The notes beneath the pieces were generated by a model, which was given only the letters and a program-made list of their open reading frames with translations, was not told the origin of the DNA and made no database searches. Made by a program: the position numbers and the translations under genes. Positions 1 through 4,791 of a stretch of 9,332 nt of DNA are shown in pieces; the first letter of the stretch is position 1, and every line of letters starts with the position of its first letter. The stretch is from the NCBI GenBank assembly GCA_900319835.1, contig ONPY01000089.1, positions 1 through 9,332 on the forward strand. The letters are read 5' to 3'. Origin of the DNA: an uncultured Eubacteriales bacterium (lineage in GTDB: Bacteria > Bacillota_A > Clostridia > Oscillospirales > Oscillospiraceae).

Positions 1-147
1 GCGCGGCGGGAGATCCCAGAGAAGCGGCATGCTCAGCGCGGTCGAGACGATCAGCAGCCGAAGCAGGCGGAAGCGCTGCTTGAGCTCCTCCGCCTCATCT
101 CCGAATACCTCACAGCCGCAGCCGAGGACAACGCTTTCCTTATCCAA
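1..147 (-). CDS. Partial unassigned membrane protein, N-terminal 49 residues
   Basis: This is the 5' end of a minus-strand gene that continues past the left edge of the window. The TTG start is the only possible start in this frame, because an in-frame TGA lies just six codons upstream. The TTG overlaps the stop codon of the preceding membrane-protein gene, and an AAAGGAAG ribosome site sits about 8 bases before it, so translational coupling is likely. The visible protein begins with a short polar stretch containing Cys-Gly-Cys, then an acidic/basic segment (EELKQRFR), then what looks like the first membrane helix (about residues 29-44) ending in DLPPR. The segment before the helix loosely recalls the region before the first helix of heavy-metal P-type ATPases, but no diagnostic motif is visible, so the function is left open. 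Confidence 0.55.
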   Translation of the reverse strand, partial: MDKESVVLGCGCEVFGDEAEELKQRFRLLRLLIVSTALSMPLLWDLPPR

Positions 148-646
148 GCTGCGCTTCCTTTTTCAGTCTGCGCCAATGCTTGAAGCCGATCACAGCGCAG
201 GGCACGCAGCAGGGCACCATATGGAACAGCAGCACCCAGCTGAGCCAGTCGACGCCCTGATAGAAATTGCCCTGGTACTCCACGCCTTTCATCAGCGCGA
301 AGTAGGAGAAGTTCCACACGCCCCAGAGACCCGTGGCCGAGCCGAAGAGGTGCAGGCCCAGGAAGGACGCGGGCGTGAAGATACCGCCAATCGCCCCGAC
401 GAGGGTAGCAGACATGCGGCGGGATTTGGCGAGGAAGATCGTGACAACAGGGAAAATGTACACGGTGAGATTCAGCGCCCAGATCGCGAGCGGGATGTGA
501 TAGCCCCAGTTGAGCGCCTGGCGGATGTGGTCGCCGTCGTGGATCAGCACGGCGATGACCATAACGAGCCCGCAGACGAACATGGTGTGCGCGGTTTTTT
601 CGTCCAGCTTCTTGTCGAGCATGGCGGCAGTCTGTTTGTCGGACAT
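140..646 (-). CDS. Four-helix integral membrane protein of unknown function
   Basis: A 168-residue protein whose ATG is preceded by AGGAGG at good spacing. Four hydrophobic segments are visible at about residues 20-36, 50-72, 79-101 and 133-155. The first is followed by a charged HDGDHIRQ motif that looks conserved. The last carries a CCVPC cluster, which could bind metal or form thiols near the membrane face. The N-terminus (to about residue 19) is charged and the C-terminus is a basic RRLKKE tail. I do not recognise the family. The next gene starts with TTG inside this gene's stop codon, so the two are probably made together. The upstream region carries paired palindromes, suggesting control by a dedicated dimeric repressor not encoded in the window. 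Confidence 0.82.
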   Translation of the reverse strand: MSDKQTAAMLDKKLDEKTAHTMFVCGLVMVIAVLIHDGDHIRQALNWGYHIPLAIWALNLTVYIFPVVTIFLAKSRRMSATLVGAIGGIFTPASFLGLHLFGSATGLWGVWNFSYFALMKGVEYQGNFYQGVDWLSWVLLFHMVPCCVPCAVIGFKHWRRLKKEAQLG

Positions 647-669
647 GAGATAAGCCTCCTCATAAAATT

Positions 670-732
670 ACCTATTGGTTATTATTGACCATTTGGTAAT
701 TATAAATTATCATGGAGGACTGGCTGTGTCAA
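670..732 (-). promoter_or_regulatory. Promoter region with two tandem ACC-N4-GGT operator-like palindromes
   Basis: Two 10-bp palindromes, ACCTATTGGT (670-679) and ACCATTTGGT (688-697), lie 18 bp apart centre to centre between the membrane-protein gene and its likely promoter. On the minus strand TTGACA (727-732) is followed by an AT-rich stretch with GATAAT (706-711, 15-bp spacer) and TATAAT (699-704, 22-bp spacer). Neither spacing is ideal, so the exact -10 is uncertain. The palindromes lie downstream of or against the -10, where a bound TetR- or MarR-type dimer would repress. The regulator class is inferred only from the shape of the site. Confidence 0.5.
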
Positions 733-744
733 GGGCAAGATATA

Positions 745-772
745 AGAAAAGGCAGGACATATTTGTCCTGCC
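745..772 (-). terminator. Rho-independent terminator, minus strand
   Basis: GGCAGGAC (751-758) and GTCCTGCC (765-772) form a perfect 8-bp stem with a 6-base loop. Read on the minus strand, the stem is followed by TTTTCTTAT. It would end transcripts of the minus-strand Rrf2 gene before they reach the membrane-protein promoter. Confidence 0.75.
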
Positions 773-838
773 AGACACCTTTTGGTGCAAATACCCTTCT
801 CTGGGGACTGAAATGCCCTGAGAGATCCGAACCCCTTG
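773..838 (+). repeat. Interspersed repeat, copy R1
   Basis: The first 32 bases (773-804, from AGACACCTTTTGG to TTCTCTGG) match R3 (4822-4853, inverted) at 31 of 32 positions and R2 (4388-4419) at 29 or 30 of 32. The match with R3 continues through CTGAAATGCCCTGAGAGATC to about 838. All three copies begin with AGACACC and their outer flanks differ, so AGACACC marks a true repeat boundary. One reading frame encodes TPFGANTLLW in both R1 and R3, but no gene start supports a protein here. Confidence 0.8.
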
Positions 839-870
839 GGTTTGGATCTCTCAGGGCGTTTTTCCTTTTA
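815..870 (+). terminator. Long hairpin with T-tract at the end of R1, strongest on plus strand
   Basis: GCCCTGAGAGATCC (815-828) pairs with GGATCTCTCAGGGC (844-857). An inner AACCC/GGGTT stem and a 3-base loop lie inside, with one mismatch between them. On the plus strand it is followed by GTTTTTCCTTTTATT. On the minus strand no T-run follows, so it is not an ordinary terminator for the Rrf2 gene whose stop codon abuts it. No plus-strand gene lies just upstream, so this is probably a structural part of the repeat that can stop stray plus-strand transcription. Confidence 0.6.
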
Positions 871-1302
871 TTGTTCTGCCTGCAGTCTGCTTTGCAGGTC
901 GTCGATCAGCGCCTGCAGGGATACGGACTTTAGCTGTGCAAGCATAGCCTCGCTCACGGCGTCCAGCTTGTCGTCCAGCACATCGTGGACATGCCGCCCA
1001 ACCGGACAGGAGGGGTTCGGGTTCTCATGGAACCGGAACAGCGCTTCCTCTTCCTCAACAGCCCGGAACACATCAAGCATCGTAATATCTTTCGGCTCTT
1101 TCGCCAGATGCGCGCCGCCGATCCCGGCGTCCACCGTGACCAATCCCGCAGCCTTCAGTTTCCCCAAGGTGTTGCGGATGATGACGGGATTCACATTGAC
1201 GCTGCCCGCGAGAAAATCGCTGGTCAGCTTTTCAGTTCCGTCAAAGGTGTGGATGCAGAGAAGCACATGGACGGCGATGGGCAGACGGGAAGAAAACTGC
1301 AT
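868..1302 (-). CDS. Rrf2-family winged-helix transcriptional regulator
   Basis: A 144-residue DNA-binding regulator. The start chosen is the ATG giving MQFSSRLPIA, because AAGGAG lies 8-9 bases upstream. A longer in-frame reading would begin within the promoter. Residues 1-57 carry the Rrf2 helix-turn-helix (SSRLPIAVHVLL, then VNPVIIRNTLGKLKAAGLV). Residues 58-72 are the glycine-rich wing (AGIGGAHLAKEP), followed by the family's ITMLDVFRAVE helix. IscR-type members ligate a cluster with three Cys after the wing. Here only Cys99 (PSCPVG) is in that region, plus Cys16 in the first helix, so a classical 2Fe-2S sensor is unlikely. Thiol or ligand sensing is more plausible, as in the YwnA/HypR branch. 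It is divergent from the flavoprotein gene, and the shared region holds three matching operator-like sites, arguing for autoregulation and control of the neighbour. Confidence 0.9.
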   Translation of the reverse strand: MQFSSRLPIAVHVLLCIHTFDGTEKLTSDFLAGSVNVNPVIIRNTLGKLKAAGLVTVDAGIGGAHLAKEPKDITMLDVFRAVEEEEALFRFHENPNPSCPVGRHVHDVLDDKLDAVSEAMLAQLKSVSLQALIDDLQSRLQAEQ

Positions 1303-1327
1303 GGTATCAACTCCTTTAGCGCCCCTC

Positions 1328-1356
1328 ATTTTATCAGAATCAAGATGTAATGTCAA
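1328..1356 (-). promoter_or_regulatory. Promoter of the Rrf2 gene
   Basis: On the minus strand TTGACA (1351-1356) and TAAAAT (1328-1333) are separated by exactly 17 bp. The -35 is a perfect consensus and overlaps the first TGTAA-N9-TTACA site. Transcription would start near 1321, about 20 bases before the ATG. Confidence 0.8.
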
Positions 1357-1364
1357 CGATTACA
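1346..1364. promoter_or_regulatory. Operator-like site O1, TGTAA-N9-TTACA
   Basis: TGTAA (1346-1350) and TTACA (1360-1364) are inverted half-sites separated by 9 bp. The site covers the -35 of the Rrf2 promoter, as expected for autorepression. The binding protein is inferred to be the adjacent Rrf2 regulator. Confidence 0.65.
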
Positions 1365-1384
1365 ACAATAAAAAGTTTTTCCGA

Positions 1385-1403
1385 TGTAACTATTGACATT
1401 ACA
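1385..1403. promoter_or_regulatory. Operator-like site O2, TGTAA-N9-TTACA
   Basis: TGTAA (1385-1389) and TTACA (1399-1403) repeat the O1 arrangement 39 bp further on. The site covers the -35 (1393-1398) of the flavoprotein promoter. Confidence 0.65.
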
Positions 1404-1421
1404 ACGAGTCTATGTTATATT
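1393..1421 (+). promoter_or_regulatory. Promoter of the Isf-like flavoprotein gene
   Basis: TTGACA (1393-1398) and TATATT (1416-1421) are separated by exactly 17 bp. The start of transcription is expected near 1428, inside operator-like site O3. The leader before the ATG would be about 45 bases. Confidence 0.82.
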
Positions 1422-1423
1422 CA

Positions 1424-1448
1424 CGTTGTAAGCAAAATGTTTACAACG
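1424..1448. promoter_or_regulatory. Operator-like site O3, longest palindrome of the three
   Basis: CGTTGTAA (1424-1431) and TTACAACG (1441-1448) are perfect 8-bp inverted half-sites around a 9-bp gap. The core has the same TGTAA-N9-TTACA pattern as O1 and O2. It lies directly downstream of the -10, where binding would block transcription of the flavoprotein gene. Confidence 0.7.
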
Positions 1449-1472
1449 AATAATCAAGAGGGGGCACCTAAC

Positions 1473-2042
1473 ATGAAAAACATTCTCATCGTCAACGCAA
1501 GCAAGCGCCGCATCGGCAACTCCTATACGCTGGAGAAGCGCATCGCCGAGCAGCTGGAGGGAAAGGCCGATGTGACCGTCTTTCGCATCGGGGAGAAGGA
1601 CGTTCGCGCATGTCTGGCCTGTGACGGCTGCAAGCGCCAGCACACGCCCAACTGCGTCCAGAAGGACGATTTCACCGCTTTGATCCCGGAGCTTGACGCC
1701 TGCGACGCCATGCTGATCCTGGCCCCTGTGCATTGGGACCAGTTCCCGGCGCAGCTCAAGGCTTTCCTGGATCGCACCTATTCCTTCATGGACTTTACCC
1801 AGCCGGACTTCTCCATGGCCGGCCGCAAGGACAAGAAGCTGGGCGGTTACTTCTTTGCCGGCTTCGGCCCCGTGGACGTGTACACCAATATGGTCGAGAC
1901 CAATCTCAAGAGCTTTGCCACGGCCGGCTTCCGGGATTACAAGGCCCATGTGGCTGGTAACGCCAACGTTCCGGGCAGCATCCTGGAAAAGCCCGAGGAT
2001 CTGAAAGCTGCCGACGAAATGGTGGAGTGGCTGCTGGCCTGA
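1473..2042 (+). CDS. Iron-sulfur flavoprotein-like NAD(P)H-dependent FMN reductase
   Basis: A 189-residue flavodoxin-fold protein. The ATG at 1473 is chosen over an earlier in-frame one because it lies downstream of the promoter, has GAGGGGG about 7-12 bases upstream, and gives the family's N-terminal strand MKNILIVNASKR followed by a phosphate-binding loop (residues 8-18, ending GNS). Residues 47-61 hold Cys47-X2-Cys50-X2-Cys53-X7-Cys61, the compact CX2CX2CX4-7C motif known from Methanosarcina Isf, which holds a 4Fe-4S cluster beside FMN. APVHWDQFPAQLKAFLDR (from about residue 84) is the conserved second flavin-binding segment and dimer contact of this reductase family. Its length also matches Isf (about 190). 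The expected role is soluble electron transfer or reduction of quinones, oxidants or other acceptors. It is controlled from the shared Rrf2 region. A plain FMN reductase with redox Cys remains possible. Confidence 0.85.
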   Translation: MKNILIVNASKRRIGNSYTLEKRIAEQLEGKADVTVFRIGEKDVRACLACDGCKRQHTPNCVQKDDFTALIPELDACDAMLILAPVHWDQFPAQLKAFLDRTYSFMDFTQPDFSMAGRKDKKLGGYFFAGFGPVDVYTNMVETNLKSFATAGFRDYKAHVAGNANVPGSILEKPEDLKAADEMVEWLLA

Positions 2043-2068
2043 TCCGACTTTAGAAAACCAGATCAACA

Positions 2069-2180
2069 TCTTCAGGGCGGGGTGAAAGTCCCCACCGGCG
2101 GTACAGTCCGCGAGCTCTCGGGAGCATGAACCGGTGCGATTCCGGTACCGACAGTCACAGTCTGGATGGAAGAAGAACAA
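2069..2180 (+). promoter_or_regulatory. FMN riboswitch (RFN element)
   Basis: The conserved core blocks occur in order: TTCAGGGCGGGGTGAAAGTC (2071-2090), CCCACCGGCGGT (2091-2102), AGTCCGCGAGC (2105-2115), AGCATGAACCGGTGCGATTC (2123-2142), CCGACAGTCACAGTCTGGAT (2148-2167), and the closing AGAAGAA (2171-2177) that pairs back with the 5' TTC. This six-helix aptamer binds FMN. It sits just before ribU and is followed by an intrinsic terminator, so high FMN should switch the downstream genes off. No clear promoter is visible in the 27 bases between the flavoprotein stop codon and the aptamer. Confidence 0.97.
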
Positions 2181-2181
2181 G

Positions 2182-2217
2182 ACGCTCTGAGCGGGCCTGC
2201 CCGGTCAGGGCGTTTTT
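2182..2217 (+). terminator. Riboswitch-controlled terminator
   Basis: ACGCTCTGA (2182-2190) pairs with TCAGGGCGT (2205-2213) with one U-G wobble. An inner CGGGC/GCCCG stem (2192-2196/2199-2203) sits inside, and the hairpin runs into TTTTT. Its position directly after the aptamer fits the usual FMN-on, transcription-off design. Confidence 0.9.
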
Positions 2218-2244
2218 GCCCTCCGCTGAAAGGAGATAATCCTC

Positions 2245-2841
2245 ATGAAACAATCCAACCGCAAGCTCCGCACCCTTGTCGGTGCCGCGATGCTCTCCGC
2301 AGTGGCCTTTGTGCTGGCCTTTCTGGAATTCCCGGTACCCTTGTCGCCGCCCTTTGCCCGGATGGATCTCTCCGATTTGCCCGCGCTCATCGGCGCCTTT
2401 GCGTACGGGCCGCTGTGGGGCGTTTTGATCGAGCTGATCAAGAACGCTCTGCAGCTGAGTTCCACGGCTACCGGCGGCGTGGGGGAGCTGGCAAACTTCC
2501 TCATGGGCGCCGCCTTTGTGCTGACGGCCGGGGCGATCTATCGCGTCCATAAGACCAAAAAGACCGCACTGCTCGGCTGCCTCGCGGGGAGCCTGGCCAT
2601 GGGGATCGCGGCCGCGCTGGCAAACTACTATATTCTGCTGCCGCTCTTCGAGCAGTTCATGCCGCTGGATCAACTGATTGCCTCCTTCGAGGCTTATATC
2701 CCCTTCATCCACTCGAAGCGGGACATCGTGCTGTATAACGCCCTGCCCTTCAATGTGCTGAAAGGGCTTGCCATCAGCCTGCTCACCATGTTAAGCTACA
2801 AGAGCTTAAGGCCGATCCTGAAGGGGAGGGAAACGACATGA
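2245..2841 (+). CDS. ribU: Riboflavin ECF transporter substrate-binding subunit RibU
   Basis: The 198-residue S component captures riboflavin at the cell membrane and works with the shared ECF module (EcfA, EcfA', EcfT), which is not encoded here. Diagnostic segments are visible: FLEFPVPLSPPFARMDLSDL followed by PALIGAFAYGP (residues 26-56), then LIELIKNALQ (61-70) and the GGVGELANFLMG signature (77-88). About six hydrophobic segments are seen and the C-terminus is basic. AGGAGA lies 8-13 bases upstream of the ATG. The FMN riboswitch directly upstream supports the substrate assignment. The gene ends in an ATGA overlap with the next gene, so those two are translated together. Confidence 0.96.
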   Translation: MKQSNRKLRTLVGAAMLSAVAFVLAFLEFPVPLSPPFARMDLSDLPALIGAFAYGPLWGVLIELIKNALQLSSTATGGVGELANFLMGAAFVLTAGAIYRVHKTKKTALLGCLAGSLAMGIAAALANYYILLPLFEQFMPLDQLIASFEAYIPFIHSKRDIVLYNALPFNVLKGLAISLLTMLSYKSLRPILKGRETT

Positions 2842-3458
2842 CAGCAAAAGAGTATCTCCAACTCATCTCCGACGAGATCCATACTACCATTGTCGCCACG
2901 GTGGACGACGAAGGACTGCCCGTCACGGCGGCCATCGACATGATGATGAGCGACGAGAACGGCCTGTACTTTCTCACTGCCCGGGGCAAGAGCTTCTATG
3001 ACCGCCTGACAAAGCGGGGGTATTTGGCTCTCACGGCGCTGAAAGGGGAGGACACCATGCACTCGCTGGCCGTCTCCCTGCGCGGGAAGGTGCGGGAGCT
3101 GGGGAGCGCGCTGCTGCCGGTGCTGTTCGAGAAGAACCCCTATATGGCGGAGATCTATCCCACGGAGGCCTCCCGCGAAGCGCTGACGGTCTTTCAGATC
3201 TACGAGGGAAACGGGGAGTACTTCGACCTGTCCAAGCGGCCCATCGAGCGGGCGAGCTTCTCCTTCGGCGGCGCGGAGAGCAAAGCGGAAGGCTATACCA
3301 TCACGGACGCCTGCATCGGCTGCGGCAGCTGCGTGGCTGTCTGTCCGCAGAGCTGCATCACCGGCGGGGAGCCGCCCTTCGTGATCCGGCAGGAGCACTG
3401 TCTCCACTGCGGCAACTGCCTGCGGGCCTGCCCGGTTGGAGCAGTCATAAGAAAGTAA
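2838..3458 (+). CDS. FMN-binding split-barrel (PNPOx-like) protein fused to a two-cluster ferredoxin
   Basis: A 206-residue two-domain protein. Residues 1-140 resemble the pyridoxamine-phosphate-oxidase-like split barrel: an N-terminal helix, TTIVATVDDEGLPVTAAIDM, GLYFLTARGKSFYDRL, and a strand with VSLRGKVREL. This fold usually binds FMN at a dimer interface. Residues 159-173 (CIGCGSCVAVCPQSC) and 188-199 (CLHCGNCLRACP) are two CX2CX2CX3C motifs, each able to hold a 4Fe-4S cluster. The layout suggests an electron path from clusters to FMN, so a soluble flavin-dependent reductase is likely; the substrate is unknown. It overlaps ribU by 4 bases (ATGA) and shares its riboswitch, so it is made when FMN is scarce. 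True pyridoxamine phosphate oxidase activity is unlikely for this subfamily. Confidence 0.88.
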   Translation: MTAKEYLQLISDEIHTTIVATVDDEGLPVTAAIDMMMSDENGLYFLTARGKSFYDRLTKRGYLALTALKGEDTMHSLAVSLRGKVRELGSALLPVLFEKNPYMAEIYPTEASREALTVFQIYEGNGEYFDLSKRPIERASFSFGGAESKAEGYTITDACIGCGSCVAVCPQSCITGGEPPFVIRQEHCLHCGNCLRACPVGAVIRK

Positions 3459-3479
3459 GACCCTCAGAGGAGGAAAACT

Positions 3480-4355
3480 ATGTTTACCATTTGCAAAGGC
3501 AGTCAGAATATCGTAGAGGAGACCTTGACGGATAAAGCCGCCAATGTGCGTAAGCTCCTGCAGAACGCGGACGCGATCATTGTCGGTGCAGGAGCAGGCC
3601 TCTCCACCGCGGCCGGAATCGAATACGCTGGGCCACGCTTTACCGAAAACTTCAAGGATTTCATCGAGCGCTACGGAATGACGGACATGTATAGTGCCGG
3701 CTTCTACCCCTTCCGAACCGAAGAAGAGAAGTGGGCATACTGGTCACGCCACATACGGATGAATCGTTATGACGCCCCCGTGGGCGAGCCGTACAGGCAG
3801 CTGCTCAAAATGGTGGAGGGAAAGCCCTACTTCGTTATTACCACCAACGTGGACGCACAGTTTTATAAAGCGGGCTTTGACCCTCTGCGCATCTGGGCGG
3901 TGCAGGGAGACTACGGAAAACTGCAGTGTGCCTGCGGTTGCCACGATACGCTCTACGACAACCACGACCTCATGATGGAGATGTGTGAAAAGCAGCGGGA
4001 TTGCCGTATTCCCTCGGATCTGGTGCCTCACTGCCCCCGCTGCGGGGAACGCATGGAGATCAACATCCGCAAGGATATGTATTTCGTTCAGGATGCGCAG
4101 TGGTATGCCGAGCGCGGCAGGTATCAGGAATTTCTGGAAGAGAACAAACGGAATAAAGTTGTCTTCCTGGAGTTGGGCGTCGGCTACAATACGCCGACCA
4201 TCATTCGTTACCCCTTCGAGCAGATGGCGGCAAACTGGCCCCAGGCTACGCTGGTGCGCATCGGCCGCAGCCAGGCGAGCGTCCCAAAGAAGTTGGGAGA
4301 CAAAGGTATTTCGATTGACGATGGTATCCAGACCGCGCTGAATGAAATTGGATAG
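3480..4355 (+). CDS. Class-M-like Sir2 family protein (SirTM-type, predicted ADP-ribosyltransferase)
   Basis: A 291-residue Sir2-fold protein with AGGAGGA before the ATG, 21 bases after the previous gene. NAD-binding motifs are GAGAGLST (residues 36-43) and TTNVD (121-125). In canonical sirtuins the later HG motif provides the catalytic His. Here the equivalent is AVQGDY, with Gln142. Class-M sirtuins (SirTM) likewise use Asn and Gln, reported in Streptococcus pyogenes as Asn118 and Gln137. The spacing of 19 residues between Asn123 and Gln142 is identical. Cys150/Cys152/Cys154 and Cys185/Cys188 (CPRC) supply the zinc ribbon. SirTM proteins ADP-ribosylate lipoyl-carrying GcvH-L in redox-stress operons, but no macrodomain, gcvH-L or lipoate ligase is present here. 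Deacylase activity is therefore less likely than ADP-ribosyl transfer. The target is unknown. Confidence 0.88.
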   Translation: MFTICKGSQNIVEETLTDKAANVRKLLQNADAIIVGAGAGLSTAAGIEYAGPRFTENFKDFIERYGMTDMYSAGFYPFRTEEEKWAYWSRHIRMNRYDAPVGEPYRQLLKMVEGKPYFVITTNVDAQFYKAGFDPLRIWAVQGDYGKLQCACGCHDTLYDNHDLMMEMCEKQRDCRIPSDLVPHCPRCGERMEINIRKDMYFVQDAQWYAERGRYQEFLEENKRNKVVFLELGVGYNTPTIIRYPFEQMAANWPQATLVRIGRSQASVPKKLGDKGISIDDGIQTALNEIG

Positions 4356-4387
4356 AGTTAAGAAATGGAAACAGGTTAACATAACTT

Positions 4388-4435
4388 AGACACCTTTTGG
4401 CGCAAATACCATTCTCTGGACACCGTTTGGTGCAA
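4388..4435 (+). repeat. Interspersed repeat copy R2 with an internal partial duplication
   Basis: Bases 4388-4419 are a diverged copy of R1 and R3 (29 of 32 identical to R3 reversed). The first 16 bases after AG (4390-4405, ACACCTTTTGGCGCAA) recur at 4420-4435 as ACACCGTTTGGTGCAA, a direct repeat of period 30. The copy lacks the CTGAAATGCCCTGAG extension found in R1 and R3. Confidence 0.72.
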
Positions 4436-4444
4436 CACAGACAG

Positions 4445-4481
4445 AAATCGTCTTGAAATGTTTCGTTTCAAGACGATTTTT
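4445..4481 (+). terminator. Rho-independent terminator after the sirtuin gene
   Basis: ATCGTCTTGAAA (4447-4458) and TTTCAAGACGAT (4466-4477) form a perfect 12-bp stem with a 7-base loop, followed by TTTTT. It is the first good terminator after ribU and the sirtuin on the plus strand. AAA on the 5' side gives only a weak T-tract on the other strand. Nearly the same hairpin occurs at 9297-9327. Confidence 0.85.
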
Positions 4482-4514
4482 ACTATATATGAGAAAGCTT
4501 AGCCTCCAAAAGTG

Positions 4515-4568
4515 ACGTGTATAGGGCGTTTGAACAAAGCGTTGTTTGAACGCAAAAAGAATACACGT
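4515..4568. other. Nested inverted-repeat structure, possibly a structured RNA or recombination site
   Basis: Outer arms ACGTGTAT (4515-4522) and ATACACGT (4561-4568) enclose an inner stem GCGTTTGAACAA (4526-4537) with TTGTTTGAACGC (4542-4553) around an AGCG loop. The inner stem pairs fully in plus-strand RNA only because it uses a U-G and a G-U wobble. On the minus strand those positions become C-A mismatches. No open reading frame or T-tract accounts for it. Confidence 0.5.
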
Positions 4569-4574
4569 AAGAAT

Positions 4575-4601
4575 GAACCCGTGACGATTTGTCACGGGTT
4601 C
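4575..4601 (-). terminator. tnpV-associated hairpin, copy A
   Basis: GAACCCGTGAC (4575-4585) and GTCACGGGTTC (4591-4601) form an 11-bp stem with loop GATTT. The same hairpin follows the intact tnpV at 8625-8651. On the minus strand this copy is followed by ATTCTTACG, a weak T-tract, so it is probably a degraded terminator. Confidence 0.6.
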
Positions 4602-4611
4602 GCTGTTCTGA

Positions 4612-4791
4612 TTAGCAGTAAACCAATTCGCTCAGAACGACTTCCTCCGCTCGTGCCCGGATGCTGTTCATGCGTCTGATCCACTCCATTTGATCGGCCG
4701 CCTTGAGCGCTTCGGTCACTCCTTCGCGCTTGGCCAACTGATTCGTGATCAGCTCAACACGTTCGCTGCAGGCGCGGTCGATCTCAGCAAG
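4612..4791 (-). pseudogene. tnpV: 5'-truncated tnpV
   Basis: The 59 codons from LAEID to the stop match the last 59 residues (57-115) of the intact TnpV at 8663-9010 closely, including GVTEALKAADQMEW, RRMNSIRARAEE and the ending ELVYC. The first 56 residues are gone. At about 4791 the sequence changes abruptly into repeat copy R3. The frame stays open through R3 to an ATG at 4882-4884, giving a chimeric 90-residue reading with no convincing ribosome site, most likely accidental. Confidence 0.85.

Noticed and set aside
29..688. Plus-strand open frame opposite the membrane protein
   Set aside because: It crosses the promoter and operator palindromes. The minus-strand gene has an AGGAGG site, four hydrophobic segments and a coupled downstream gene.
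1410..2180. Minus-strand open frame opposite the flavoprotein and FMN riboswitch
   Set aside because: It runs through the conserved riboswitch and the divergent promoter region, so it is a shadow frame.
4515..4568. Integron attC site
   Set aside because: The GCGTT/AACGC ends of the inner stem are reminiscent, but no proper R'/L' core boxes, no extrahelical-base pattern and no integron integrase are visible.
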